IMG/VR virus record: IMGVR_UViG_3300030520_000070
Coordinates: 1 to 38,234 of that record
DNA from: a virus
Reading direction: 5' to 3' (one strand)
DNA: 38,234 nucleotides
This document shows, piece by piece, positions 15,165-23,356 of this stretch (its first letter is position 1; every line of letters starts with the position of its first letter). A program made the position numbers and the translations under genes. The notes beneath the pieces were generated by a model. The model did not search any database, was not told the DNA's origin, and was given only the letters and a program-made list of their open reading frames with translations.

Positions 15165-15326
15165 CTCCCGTCTCCCGCAGGCTGGAGAGGGGTGGGGCGG
15201 GCGGCGTCATGACTCGGCATGCAAAGGCCATTTTACTGCCGCAATCAATCCATTGAGTTTGCCAAGCGCAGTCGGATCGCAACGTCCCTCACCCCTGCCC
15301 CTCTCCCGCCTGCGGGAGAGGGGTTC
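15165..15326. repeat. BIME-like composite repeat, copy 3
   Basis: The left palindrome (CTCCCGTCTCCCGCAGGCTG...) is slightly degraded, followed by GGGGCGGGCGGCGTCATGAC. The spacer ends AGTCGGATCGCAACGTCCCTC before the perfect palindrome CCCCTCTCCCGC-CT-GCGGGAGAGGGG. Further partial copies lie at 15101-15132 and 15360-15385, with one at 15410-15468. The gap 15097-15683 holds no gene. Confidence 0.8.
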
Positions 15327-15409
15327 CAAGCTCCTGTATGCAAATGCGGGTATTGATCAGATCGCAGGCGGGCGAGGGGAGTTCAGTCGGTGATTTGGCT
15401 TGGGTTATG

Positions 15410-15468
15410 AGACGCGCTGGCCGATCACCCCTCTCCCGCCTTCACCGCCCGCGGGCGAGGAGAGTTTT
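15410..15468. repeat. Palindromic repeat family A, enlarged single copy
   Basis: The flank CGCTGGCCGATCACCCC is followed by CTCTCCCGCCTTCACCGCCC and GCGGGCGAGGAGAGTT. Compared with other copies the palindrome centre carries a short insertion. Confidence 0.65.
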
Positions 15469-15683
15469 CTCCGTGGGCAGTGCTATGCAGGCATTGACGC
15501 CTATGACCAATATCAGTATTGAAGCTGCGCACTAGCGTCTCGTATTACGTTCCCGCATCAAAACCGGATTCACAGTTAAACCTAAGCAACGCGTACGCCT
15601 ATCTCACGAGAGACATCGCACGCACCCATCATTACCCGACAGCCCCGGTGGCGACGGGAAAACCTCGCTCATAAGGATCACAC

Positions 15684-17045
15684 ATGTCGTTCAATAATCT
15701 TCCCGCAGCCATTCAGTCCGTCATCCAGGCCGGCTATCTGGAACAGCAATTCGGTTTGCCGCTGAAGGCCCGGCTGGGCTTTCGTGCGATTGCCGATCGC
15801 GAGCCTTTTCTGGCCAACGTCGGTGAAACCATCACCAAGACGCGTACCGGTTTGCTGCCGGCGATCACTACGCCGATGGCGCCTGCGGCCAATGCGGATT
15901 TCACCAGCGGGCTGACGCCGCAGCAGTTCGGCGTCGAGCAATACATCATGTCGATTGCGCAGTATGCCGGCAACATGCAGTTGAACGTGGCGACGTCGCG
16001 TGTGGCGATTGCCGACGTTTATCTGCGCAACGGCTACACGCTGGGCGAGCAGGCGGCGCGTTCGGTCGATACGCTGGCGCAGCAGGCCTTGTTCAATACC
16101 TATATGGGCGGCAATACGCGTGTGCGCGTGACGCTGGGTTCGGCCGGCGCGACGGTGTCGGTCGATGACATTCGCGGCTTCCAGAGCACCTTGAACAGCA
16201 GCGGCCAGGTGGTGGCGGTGTCGCCGTCGAATCCGGTTGCGGTGACGGTGGGCGGCGATGGGTATTCGTGCATCGGCTCGGCCGCCGACGGCAGCAATGT
16301 GTCGACGGCGCCGGGCGGGGTGTCGGGCACGTTGAGCTTTTCGGCCAACGTCATCGTGGCCGATGGCACGGCGGGCAATCCGGTGGTGTCGGCGCTGGCG
16401 CCTTATGTGGTGCGGCCTTCGACGTCGAGCAGCAATGTGATGGCGGCCAGCACGGCGGCGATCAGCTCGACGGCGGACATCAACAACGGCAAGCTGACCA
16501 TGCAGATGATCTTGAACGCCAAGGCGACGATGGCGGCCAACGGCGTGCCGGTGGTCGATGCGACGGGCATGTATCACCTCTATATCGATCCGCTGCAGGC
16601 CACGGGCTTGTACAGCGATCCGGCGTTCCAGCAGTTCTTCCGCGGCCAGGTGACGTCGGAAGAGTACCGCATGGGCGTGATCGCGCAGATGCTGGGCGTG
16701 CGGCTGCAGGAGACCAATCTGAATCCGGTGCAGACGCTTTCCGGCGTCGGCACGGTGCGCCGCGGCATGCTGGTGGGCCAGGGCGCGCTGGTGGAAGGCT
16801 TGTTCACCAACGAGGCTTACCAGAGCAATCTGGACGGTGCGGATGATGAAGCGATGATCGCCATTGTCGACGGCATCGCGCATGTGACGCGCGAGCCGTT
16901 GGATGCGTTGAAGCAGGTGGTGACGCAGAGCTGGTCGTATATGGGCGGGTTTGCGGTGCCGACCGATACGACGACGAATCCGAATACGATTCCTACGGCG
17001 AGCAATGCGGCTTATAAGCGGGGGATTTTGTTGGAGTCGTTGTAG
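15684..17045 (+). CDS. Major capsid protein
   Basis: A 453-residue coat protein. Its position after the scaffold, its high Ala/Gly content, an N-terminal part (AIQSVIQAGYLEQQFGLPLKA, then GETITKTRTGLLP) and a C-terminal DEAMIAIVDGIAHVTREPLDALKQVVTQSW segment fit HK97-fold coats of the P22-like branch. Residues about 160-260 are a beta-rich, Ser/Val/Gly-rich block (VSPSNPVAVTVGGDGYSCIG...) that looks like an inserted surface domain. ATG 15684 has AAGGATCACAC before it. No N-terminal protease-processing segment is obvious. Confidence 0.85.
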   Translation: MSFNNLPAAIQSVIQAGYLEQQFGLPLKARLGFRAIADREPFLANVGETITKTRTGLLPAITTPMAPAANADFTSGLTPQQFGVEQYIMSIAQYAGNMQLNVATSRVAIADVYLRNGYTLGEQAARSVDTLAQQALFNTYMGGNTRVRVTLGSAGATVSVDDIRGFQSTLNSSGQVVAVSPSNPVAVTVGGDGYSCIGSAADGSNVSTAPGGVSGTLSFSANVIVADGTAGNPVVSALAPYVVRPSTSSSNVMAASTAAISSTADINNGKLTMQMILNAKATMAANGVPVVDATGMYHLYIDPLQATGLYSDPAFQQFFRGQVTSEEYRMGVIAQMLGVRLQETNLNPVQTLSGVGTVRRGMLVGQGALVEGLFTNEAYQSNLDGADDEAMIAIVDGIAHVTREPLDALKQVVTQSWSYMGGFAVPTDTTTNPNTIPTASNAAYKRGILLESL

Positions 17046-17163
17046 GCGTTGATAAGCACGCCTGTCCGTGTTTGGTGAAAGGAGCCAGTCTTCTCGCTGT
17101 GGAAGGGTGGAGTTTCATAGGCCATAGCTGACAGGTGTTGGTATTCGAGCGACTGGCTGGTCA

Positions 17164-17189
17164 CCCCTCTCCCGCCTGCGGGCGAGGGG
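17164..17189. repeat. Palindromic repeat family A, single copy
   Basis: CCCCTCTCCCGC-CT-GCGGGCGAGGGG preceded by the flank GACTGGCTGGTCA. It lies in the 17046-17366 gap, which has no gene. Confidence 0.85.
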
Positions 17190-17260
17190 AGTGTCTCTCC
17201 GGTTGAAGGTTTGTGTTAACGCACTCCGTTTTGCGGAAAAGCCATTCTTGGAAAATCGCA

Positions 17261-17330
17261 TTGCGGCAATTCATTTTGCAGCAAACACCTTGCAGAAAAC
17301 ACTTTGCAACAATCCACTTGCAACAACCCC
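17261..17330 (+). repeat. 14-bp degenerate tandem repeat (TTGCAnCAAnCACC)
   Basis: Consecutive units start at 17276, 17290, 17304 and 17318: TTGCAGCAAACACC, TTGCAGAAAACACT, TTGCAACAATCCAC, TTGCAACAACCCC. A weaker unit lies at 17261. The array ends 36 bp before the head-connector start. It is CA-rich and should be unstructured in RNA. Confidence 0.8.
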
Positions 17331-17366
17331 GTTTCGTAGACCCAGCTTCACTACAAAGAGCCCACC

Positions 17367-17768
17367 ATGCCCTTCATCCCCTACACCTTCACCGACGCCC
17401 AACTCGTCGATATCCGGCGCTTTTGCGGCTATCCGGCCTATGGCGACGGGGCTGTGGTGTTTCCGTTTCCCTGGGTGATGCGGCAATACCTGGCCCTGGA
17501 ATATCGCTTGCAGCATCTCGATCAGAATGAAGGCGCGGTGGTGGTGACTACTTACCTCGCCAATCTTTACACGCTGGAGACGGCGATTCCGGCGGCGGCG
17601 GCCAATCTCGATACCGATGCGGCTGCCGTCTGGACGCACAATCGCTACGAATTGAAGGACCGCGATGCGCTGTTCGATTCGTGGCGCCGGCGCTTGTGCA
17701 ATTTCCTTGGCGTGCCGCCGGGGCCGAACTTCGGCGGCGCGTCCAGCACGATGGCGTTGGTGGTCTGA
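17367..17768 (+). CDS. Head-tail connector-type protein
   Basis: A 133-residue protein directly after the coat gene. The start (MPFIPYTFTDAQLVDIRRFCGYPAYG) and the predominantly helical character suggest a head completion/adaptor protein that plugs onto the portal, but I recognise no specific family. The ribosome site is weak (AAAGAG). Its stop overlaps the next start (TGATG at 17766-17770), so translation is probably coupled. Confidence 0.6.
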   Translation: MPFIPYTFTDAQLVDIRRFCGYPAYGDGAVVFPFPWVMRQYLALEYRLQHLDQNEGAVVVTTYLANLYTLETAIPAAAANLDTDAAAVWTHNRYELKDRDALFDSWRRRLCNFLGVPPGPNFGGASSTMALVV

Positions 17769-18448
17769 TGGACGCGACTATGCTGCAGGAAAAAATCTAC
17801 GGCGCCTATGCCAGGGCGGCGCAACGCATCGGGCCGATGTACACGCTGTATCGCCCCAATGGTGCGGGCAGCCCTATCGTACCTGGCAATATCGTCACCA
17901 CGCTGGCGGCGAGCTTCAACGCCGAGGATATGTCGTACGGCAAGCCGCGCGGCTACGGTCAGGCGGCATGGTATTGCCTGGCTGACGGCACGCAGCTTCA
18001 AGTGGGCGATTACCTCGTCAACCTGGCCGACGCTGCGGAGTCTTATTTCATCGCCGCGATGCAAAATGCGCTGCCTATCCTGGCGGTGCAGTGCAATCGT
18101 TCAGTGCGAATCGGACGCATGCCGGTGGAAAACGGCGCCGGCTACGTCGGTTATGCGGGCGTGGTGCAAAGCGAAGAGCGCGATGCGCTGGGTGCGGCAG
18201 GCGCAGAAGGCACGTTCGGTTCGGGCTGGCCGGCGTCGATTCTGTTGGGCGGCAAGTCGGACAACGGTTCGGTGTTGCCGTCGGGCGTGAAGCAAAGCGG
18301 CGTGACGATCCTCTTGCCGACATCCGTTCCGTTGGCGATTGCCCAGTCCGATGTGATTCAAGACGACATGGAGCGCGATTATGCGATTTCCAGCGCCGAG
18401 CTGACGCCCTTGGGCTGGCGTATCGAAGCGAACGAGGAGCATTCCTGA
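17768..18448 (+). CDS. Phage neck/head-completion protein, unknown family
   Basis: A 226-residue protein starting within TGATG shared with the upstream stop. It has a helical start, then a beta-rich body (TLYRPNGAGSPIVPGNIVTT, WYCLADGTQLQVGDYLVNLAD) and a C-terminal LPTSVPLAIAQSDVIQDDMERDYAISSAELTPLGWRI. Orthologues, as I recall, sit between capsid and sheath genes in Mu-like-tailed prophages and are annotated hypothetical. A neck or tail-terminator role fits the position but is inference. Confidence 0.6.
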   Translation: MDATMLQEKIYGAYARAAQRIGPMYTLYRPNGAGSPIVPGNIVTTLAASFNAEDMSYGKPRGYGQAAWYCLADGTQLQVGDYLVNLADAAESYFIAAMQNALPILAVQCNRSVRIGRMPVENGAGYVGYAGVVQSEERDALGAAGAEGTFGSGWPASILLGGKSDNGSVLPSGVKQSGVTILLPTSVPLAIAQSDVIQDDMERDYAISSAELTPLGWRIEANEEHS

Positions 18449-18472
18449 TGCAGCTTGAAAGCGAGAATTGGC

Positions 18473-19300
18473 ATGGCTGATTTATCCGATGTCGAAGCGG
18501 CGTTGGCGCAGCTTGCGGTGACGGCAACCTATCCCGCCGGCACGGCGCAGGTCAGCGTGGCCGGCGTGACGGTGACAATTGCGACGGGCTGGCCCGAGCC
18601 GCAGCAGCTGGACGGCATCATCGCCGCCGGCAATGCGATGGTGAGCGTGTTTCCCAAGCCGGGCAGCGAAGAAAACACCACGCGTTTTGTGCCGGTGATG
18701 GAAGCGCTCAATGGTGTTCCGGCGGCGCAGTTGATGTTGACTGTGGCGGGTAACCGGGTTGCCGTTGGCGGCGCGATCAATCCGGGCGAGGCGGCGTCTT
18801 TGCTGGTGAATTACCAGGGCTATTGCTACGGCGTGCAGGCGGGCGACAGCCTTCTTTCGATTGCGGCGGCGCTGGCGGCGCTGATTCCCGGTGCGAGCGC
18901 TGCGGGCGCGGTGGTCACGATTGCGGGAGCGTTCGATATCGCGGCGTCGGTGTCGGTGCCCGTTGCGATGCAGGCCGAGATCGCGCGCCAGCGCAGGGAG
19001 TTTTTGATTTCAATCTGGGCTGCCACGCCGGCCATCCGCGCGCTGCTTGGCCCGGCGATCGACTTGTATTTGAAGGCTGCGGCGCAAAAGCGCATTGCGC
19101 TGCCGGACGACACGCTGGCGCGGCTGATTTATCGCGGCACGCTGGAGATCGATCATCTGGCCAAGCAGCGCATTTATCGGCGCGACTTGCGCTATGAGGT
19201 CGAATACGTCACCAGCAGCGGCGAACTTGACCACACCGTCACCAGCTTCGGCACGGCTATCGCGCCTGCCGGGGGCTTTACACTCACCATCAACATTTGA
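18473..19300 (+). CDS. Hypothetical structural protein of the head-tail interface
   Basis: A 275-residue protein starting at ATG 18473; an in-frame TTG at 18455 is an alternative. Residues 1-105 are beta-rich (VTATYPAGTAQVSVAGVTVTIATGW...). Residues 105-165 (SLLVNYQGYCYGVQAGDSLLSIAAALAALIPGA) resemble a LysM-like or tail-adaptor module. The C-terminal third is helical and basic, ending in beta strands (YEVEYVTSSGELDHTVTSFGT). Probably a virion protein, because it lies in the connector block. Confidence 0.6.
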   Translation: MADLSDVEAALAQLAVTATYPAGTAQVSVAGVTVTIATGWPEPQQLDGIIAAGNAMVSVFPKPGSEENTTRFVPVMEALNGVPAAQLMLTVAGNRVAVGGAINPGEAASLLVNYQGYCYGVQAGDSLLSIAAALAALIPGASAAGAVVTIAGAFDIAASVSVPVAMQAEIARQRREFLISIWAATPAIRALLGPAIDLYLKAAAQKRIALPDDTLARLIYRGTLEIDHLAKQRIYRRDLRYEVEYVTSSGELDHTVTSFGTAIAPAGGFTLTINI

Positions 19301-19307
19301 GGCAAAC

Positions 19308-19469
19308 ATGGAAAACCAATTTATTGCACCGGCCCAGGCGTACCACCTCGTCGTGATCCATCCGTTCGGCACGCACCAGCGCGGCGCGATCATCAGCGAT
19401 CCCGATGACGTGGCTGACGTGCTGGCAGGCGAGAACGCGCATCACGTCAACCGGATCAAGGCGCAATGA
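19308..19469 (+). CDS. Small phage protein of 53 residues
   Basis: MENQFIAPAQAYHLVVIHPF and onward, ending in HHVNRIKAQ. It contains a VIHPFGTHQRGAIISDPDDV segment that recurs in short proteins at this site in other temperate phages, annotated hypothetical. It starts 7 nt after the upstream stop. It overlaps the next gene by 4 nt (ATGA at 19466), so the short frame is well supported by context. Function unknown. Confidence 0.65.
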   Translation: MENQFIAPAQAYHLVVIHPFGTHQRGAIISDPDDVADVLAGENAHHVNRIKAQ

Positions 19470-19699
19470 GCGTTGCCGCAGCGGCACTTGCCATTCGCGA
19501 GGCGGCGCGCGGATTTGTGGGACGTGCGGCAACGCCCGCGGTTGTTGATGGTGTGAAGCTGGAGTTTGTTCGCATCATGCGCGAGCGTTATGGGGTGGAT
19601 TTGGGTGGGCATGTTGCGGAGATCGAGGTGGGGTTTGGCGGGCGGGGTGAGGTTTATTTGGAGATTGCGCCTGGGTTGCTGGAGGTGAGGTTGCAGTGA
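19466..19699 (+). CDS. Small hypothetical phage protein of 77 residues
   Basis: Coupled to its neighbour by ATGA. The sequence is helix then strands (VKLEFVRIMRERYGVDLGG, AEIEVGFGGRGEVYLEIAPG). No family recognised. It is the last gene before the repeat-rich gap that separates the head and tail modules. Confidence 0.6.
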   Translation: MSVAAAALAIREAARGFVGRAATPAVVDGVKLEFVRIMRERYGVDLGGHVAEIEVGFGGRGEVYLEIAPGLLEVRLQ

Positions 19700-19704
19700 T
19701 TTAG

Positions 19705-19748
19705 AACCCCTCGCCCGCCCCACCCCTCTCCCGCTTACGGGCGAGGGG
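19705..19748. repeat. Palindromic repeat family A, single copy
   Basis: AACCCCTCGCCCGCCCCA is followed by the core CCCCTCTCCCGC-TT-ACGGGCGAGGGG at 19723-19748. It begins within a few bases of the preceding stop codon. Confidence 0.75.
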
Positions 19749-19784
19749 AGCTCAGCCAGCGATCCTGGATCGGTTGATGAAGCG

Positions 19785-19975
19785 CGCCGGCCGGTCACCC
19801 CTCGCCCGCGGGCGGGAGAGGGGAGGGCGGCGGGCCGATGAGGGACGTTGTGACCTGACCCTGCTTGTAAAGGCCAAAAACATATGTGTGACGACAGCAA
19901 TATAACTTTCTCAAACAGAGCCGGATCACAACCGCCCTCACCCCCACCCCTCTCCCGCCTGCGGGAGAGGGGAGT
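19785..19975. repeat. BIME-like composite repeat, copy 4 (most complete)
   Basis: The outer flank CGCCGGCCGGTCACCCCTCG leads into the left palindrome (about 19798-19823), then GGGCCGATGAGGGACGTTGTG. After a spacer of about 70 bp comes GAGCCGGATCACAACCGCCC and the perfect palindrome 19947-19972. Left and right inner flanks are inverted copies. It fills the gap 19700-20036. Confidence 0.85.
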
Positions 19976-19994
19976 TTAAGTGAATTTTCATCCC

Positions 19995-20017
19995 AAACCG
20001 CCCAGCGCGGTTTTTTT
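19995..20017 (+). terminator. Intrinsic terminator just before the sheath gene
   Basis: The stem AAACCGC/GCGGTTT (19995-20001, 20007-20013) has a 5-nt loop and a T7 run. Only 20 nt separate it from the sheath start codon, so the late transcript must pass through it. Confidence 0.8.
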
Positions 20018-20036
20018 ATTCCCGGAGGCTTCAACC

Positions 20037-21584
20037 ATGCCCGTTTATCAAGCAGGCCAACTCAACGTCACGTCGCTGCAGGCGCCTGACCTTTACGTCA
20101 TCATCCAGCCGCCCTCGACGGCGTATATCAACGGCGTGCCGACCGATGGCCTTGGCCTGGTTGGGGTCGGGTCTTGGGGGCCGGTCAATGCGGTGATGCT
20201 GGGCATCGGCACCAATGCGCAGGCGCAGCAGGCCATCGGCGCGGTGACCAACCGCAGCCATGACCTGGCCACTGCGGTGGCCGTGGCGGTGCAGAACAAT
20301 GTGCAGAACTTCGGCCTGGTGCGCGTGACCGACGGCACCGATACCGCCGCCAGCGCGATGGTGAAGGATAGTGCCGGCACACCGGTGACGGGGCTGACCT
20401 TGACGGCCATGTATTCCGGCGTCGTCGGCAACGGCATCACGGCCTCGATCGTCGCGGGCACGGCGCCCAATACCTTCAAGCTGTCGGTGCAGCGCCAGGG
20501 CTTCACGCCCGAGGTGTACGACAACATCGCCGGCACGGCTGCGGCCTTCTGGGCCAATGCCGTTGCGGCAGTCAACCAGGGGCAGAACGGCATACGCGGG
20601 CCGTCGCAGATCGTGGTGGCGAGCATCGGCACGTCCAGCGCTGCGCCCAACGTCACGAGCACGTACACGCTCTCGGGCGGCACCGACGGCGCTTCGGGTG
20701 TGACCGACGCCACGCTGGTCGGCGCCGATGGCCTGACGCGCACCGGCATGTATGCGCTGCGCAAGTCGGGCATGCAGGTGGGTAACCTGGTCGATTGCCA
20801 GACCGCGACTACCTGGACTGCACAGCTTGCTTTGGGCCTGCAGGAAGGCATCTACTTCCACACCGCCAATGCGCCGGGCAGCAGCATTACGGCAAGCGCC
20901 GCCAACCTCGCCACCGCCGGCATCGACGGCTATGCCATGAATTGCCTGGTCGGCGACTGGGCCTACTGGCAGGACAACACCAACGGCGTGCAGCGCATGC
21001 TGTCGCCGGCGACGTTCACCAGTGCCTTGCAGGCGGCCACCAGCCCTGAGCAATCGATTCTGAACGCGGCCGTGTCGGGCATCGTCGCCACGCAGCGCAG
21101 CTTGCAGAACCTGCCCTATAGCGATGCCGAGATCGGCCAGGCGGCGTCAAGCCGTCTGGAAGTGCTGACCCTGGGCGCGCCGGCGGGGCCGATCTTTGCC
21201 TGCCGCACGGGGCGCAACATCAGCTCGAATTCGGCCACCAATGGCGACAACTACACGCGCATGACCAACTACATCGCCTTCACGATCGCTTCGGCTTTCG
21301 GCTACGTGGTGGGCAAGCCGCAGACGGCGGATTTGCGCCGCTCGGTCAAGGGCGTGATGGATGCGTTCTTCGCCAACCTGCAGCGCGTGGGCATGATCGG
21401 CAACGTCAACGCGCCGACCCAGCCCGGCTGGAGCGTGCAGATCGACGCCAACAACAATCCCATGAGCCAGGTGGCGCTGGGGTACATGGAGGCGGATGTG
21501 AAGGTGACTTATCTTTCCATCGTGAGGTATTTCCTCGTGAACATTCAAGGCGGCCAGACCGTCACGGTCAATCCGGTTCAATAA
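20037..21584 (+). CDS. Contractile tail sheath protein
   Basis: A 515-residue sheath subunit. ATG 20037 is preceded by CCGGAGGC. The N-terminal part (YINGVPTDGLGLVGVGSWGPVN) and the C-terminal domain (RNISSNSATNGDNYTRMTNYIAFTI..., RRSVKGVMDAFF...) follow the myovirus sheath plan, as in Mu gpL. Its conserved C-terminus (residues about 380-510) forms the contractile core; the variable middle (about 95-240) is surface exposed. The presence of a sheath proves a contractile tail. The gene is intact. Confidence 0.9.
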   Translation: MPVYQAGQLNVTSLQAPDLYVIIQPPSTAYINGVPTDGLGLVGVGSWGPVNAVMLGIGTNAQAQQAIGAVTNRSHDLATAVAVAVQNNVQNFGLVRVTDGTDTAASAMVKDSAGTPVTGLTLTAMYSGVVGNGITASIVAGTAPNTFKLSVQRQGFTPEVYDNIAGTAAAFWANAVAAVNQGQNGIRGPSQIVVASIGTSSAAPNVTSTYTLSGGTDGASGVTDATLVGADGLTRTGMYALRKSGMQVGNLVDCQTATTWTAQLALGLQEGIYFHTANAPGSSITASAANLATAGIDGYAMNCLVGDWAYWQDNTNGVQRMLSPATFTSALQAATSPEQSILNAAVSGIVATQRSLQNLPYSDAEIGQAASSRLEVLTLGAPAGPIFACRTGRNISSNSATNGDNYTRMTNYIAFTIASAFGYVVGKPQTADLRRSVKGVMDAFFANLQRVGMIGNVNAPTQPGWSVQIDANNNPMSQVALGYMEADVKVTYLSIVRYFLVNIQGGQTVTVNPVQ

Positions 21585-21603
21585 CATTCCAGGAGCATAA
21601 AAC

Positions 21604-22038
21604 ATGCCGCAATCCGGTTTGAATATCGGCGCAGACGCGCGATTCGATGTCCACACTGCCAGCGGGCCGCTGACGCTGCCGACGCTGCTCAATTTCAAGT
21701 CCAAGAAGCTCAACCAGAAGCTGACGGTGAAGCCCTTGAACGGCTTGCCGATCCACCTGAATTTCCAGGAGAACGGCTGGGAGGGGTCGTTCGACGTGTC
21801 GCGCGCGGACTCTTCGCTGGACGATTACTTCGTGGCTTACGAGGCCGCTTACTACGCAGGGCAATCGCAGCCTGCGGGGACGATCCAGCAGACGGTGTCG
21901 GAGGTCGATGGCTCGGTCTCGGTCTACCAGTATCAGGGCGTAGTTCTGTACTACGACGATGCAGGGGATTATGAGGCGGAGAAGAATGTGATTTTGAAAG
22001 TGTCGTTTGGGGCGGCTACGAGGGTTAAGTTGTCGTAG
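21604..22038 (+). CDS. Tail tube protein
   Basis: A 144-residue protein directly after the sheath, as in all P2/Mu-like tails. The beta-rich sequence (HTASGPLTLPTLLNFKSKKLNQKLTV..., YQYQGVVLYYDDAGDYEAEKNVILKVSF) and length suit an inner tube subunit. The ribosome site CAGGAGCATAAAAC is good. Family membership is inferred mainly from position and fold character. Confidence 0.8.
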   Translation: MPQSGLNIGADARFDVHTASGPLTLPTLLNFKSKKLNQKLTVKPLNGLPIHLNFQENGWEGSFDVSRADSSLDDYFVAYEAAYYAGQSQPAGTIQQTVSEVDGSVSVYQYQGVVLYYDDAGDYEAEKNVILKVSFGAATRVKLS

Positions 22039-22057
22039 TTCATATGGCTCGCGGTCG

Positions 22058-22083
22058 CCCCTCTCCCGCCTGCGGGCGAGGGG
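22058..22083. repeat. Palindromic repeat family A, single copy
   Basis: CCCCTCTCCCGC-CT-GCGGGCGAGGGG, starting 19 bp after the tube stop codon and followed by GTCCAGCCGGTGATGCTGG. A further hairpin (GCCGG/CCGGC, about 22216-22232) precedes the chaperone gene. Confidence 0.85.
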
Positions 22084-22279
22084 AGTCCAGCCGGTGATGC
22101 TGGTTAGATACATGAGGCGCGACTGCAGTTCGCCCTCCTTTCTATGGGAGGGATGCGGCATCTCCTTTTTCCATTCCACATCCTCCTTCGCGCGGCTAGA
22201 TCGATCATCAAAAAGCCGGCCGCTCACCGGCCTGCCGCGCAATCTTTTTCCTGAGCGTCATCGATAGAAAGAGCAATCC

Positions 22280-22615
22280 ATGTCCGAACTTACCCAAGCC
22301 AATTCCGACGGTTCCGCCGTCGTCAATGATGCCCGTGGCCGCAAGCTGACGGTCAGGCAGCCTGACTTTTTGCAGGAGTCGCGCATCACCAAGCTGTGCG
22401 GCGAGGCCTCGACCAACGTCGGCTATATGTATGCCTATGTCTTTCCGGCCATCGCCGTGATTGCCGTCGATGGCGATGCGGTGCCGTTTCCGACGACCTA
22501 TCTGCAGATCGAGGGCTTGATCGCGCGTGTCGGGCGGGAAGGATGCAGCGCGGTGCTGAACCACATGAGCAGTGCGCACAATGCCGAAGCGCATCGGGAA
22601 GACGTAAAAAACTAG
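22280..22615 (+). CDS. Tail assembly chaperone, short form (G-like)
   Basis: A 111-residue cytoplasmic chaperone expected to coat the tape measure protein before tube polymerisation. AAAGAG precedes ATG 22280. The position between tube and tape measure, size and helical/beta content (LTVRQPDFLQESRITKLCGEA...) match the first product of the P2 gpE / lambda gpG type. It ends VKN-stop on a slippery heptamer, so it is the unshifted product of a frameshifting pair. Confidence 0.8.
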   Translation: MSELTQANSDGSAVVNDARGRKLTVRQPDFLQESRITKLCGEASTNVGYMYAYVFPAIAVIAVDGDAVPFPTTYLQIEGLIARVGREGCSAVLNHMSSAHNAEAHREDVKN

Positions 22616-22794
22616 GACGGAACCCCGGCTTCCGGCAGGCTGCGGTGCTGCTCAAGGGCGGGGTTCCTTTTCATATTGCCTTTCCCGGCGCCACCTGGTT
22701 GACGGCGTCGGAGAGCCACGCGCTGGCGGTGGTGCTGCTGGAACTGGAGGGCGCTACATTCAACTGGGACAGCATGAGCTGGGTGGAGCGTTGA
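22280..22794 (+). CDS. Tail assembly chaperone, -1 frameshift fusion (G-T-like)
   Basis: A programmed -1 shift at A AAA AAC (22606-22612) joins the 111-residue G-like part to a 60-residue extension read from CTA 22612 to the stop at 22792-22794 (LGRNPGFRQAAVLLKGGVPF... to WDSMSWVER). The heptamer lies directly before the zero-frame TAG. A 6-nt spacer is followed by a perfect 9-bp stem, GGAACCCCG/CGGGGTTCC (22619-22627, 22659-22667). The extension has no start codon or ribosome site of its own. Myo- and siphophages commonly make such a fusion in a fixed ratio. Confidence 0.85.
22606..22667 (+). promoter_or_regulatory. -1 ribosomal frameshift signal
   Basis: Slippery heptamer A AAA AAC in the correct phase (zero frame GTA AAA AAC TAG), 6-nt spacer and a 9-bp G/C-rich stem with a 31-nt loop. 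All three parts match the X XXY YYZ model of bacterial frameshifting. Confidence 0.88.
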
Positions 22795-22796
22795 CG

Positions 22797-23264
22797 ATGG
22801 CGGAGATCACCTTGCATGCGCTGATGTACCGCCTGGCCAACGCGGCCGAAGCGGAAGATGCCGCGCTGGCCAAGGGCTTGCGCGATTGTGCCCGCGCGAT
22901 TGCGACTGGTTTGAAGGATGAACTGGGGCAGGTGCAGGCCGGGGCGCTCGCGCCGTCGGGCGGCGCTGCCGATGTGCATGTGGCGGAGCAGGCGGGGCCG
23001 GCGGCGGTCGCGTCGAGCACATCGGCTGCATCGGCCGGGAAAGCCGGACAGCACGCATCGGCCGATCTGCGCCGTAGTGTGGGTTATACGGTTGATGGCT
23101 TGCATGCTTCGATCGGCTCGACTTCCGACCGGGTCGCCGAGATGGAATTCGGCACGCACCGCATGGCGCCGCATGCCGTGCTGGGTGCGGCGCTGACGGC
23201 CAATCGCGACAGGATCGAGGCGCTGCTCGGCGAGGCTGCGGCGAAGGGCATTGCGGGGCGCTAG
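22797..23264 (+). CDS. HK97 gp10-like tail completion protein
   Basis: A 155-residue protein starting at ATG 22797, two bases after the fusion stop. A helical N-terminus (residues 1-45), an Ala/Gly/Ser-rich loop (50-85), then LRRSVGYTVDG...IGSTSDRVAEMEFGTHRMAPHAVLGAALTANRDRIEALL. The 'EFGT...PH/RP...A...' ending is the hallmark of the HK97 gp10-like family of tail completion proteins. Its location after the chaperone is unusual, because such genes more often sit with the head-tail connectors. Confidence 0.65.
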   Translation: MAEITLHALMYRLANAAEAEDAALAKGLRDCARAIATGLKDELGQVQAGALAPSGGAADVHVAEQAGPAAVASSTSAASAGKAGQHASADLRRSVGYTVDGLHASIGSTSDRVAEMEFGTHRMAPHAVLGAALTANRDRIEALLGEAAAKGIAGR

Positions 23265-23356
23265 TTGGCGCGCCGGCGCCGCACACTCGCTGCGTTCCCC
23301 GGCTTCGCAGTGCTGCTCGCCCAGGCGAACCCTTTCGCCCGGCCTCAGGCAACGAA

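Noticed and set aside
17261-17330. Possible CRISPR array
   Set aside because: Repeat units are 14 bp and adjacent, without unique spacers, and no cas genes are present.
22619-22667. Stem GGAACCCCG/CGGGGTTCC followed by TTTT, read as a terminator
   Set aside because: It lies inside the translated frameshift extension, has a 31-nt loop and sits at the right distance from the slippery site, so a frameshift stimulator is the better reading.
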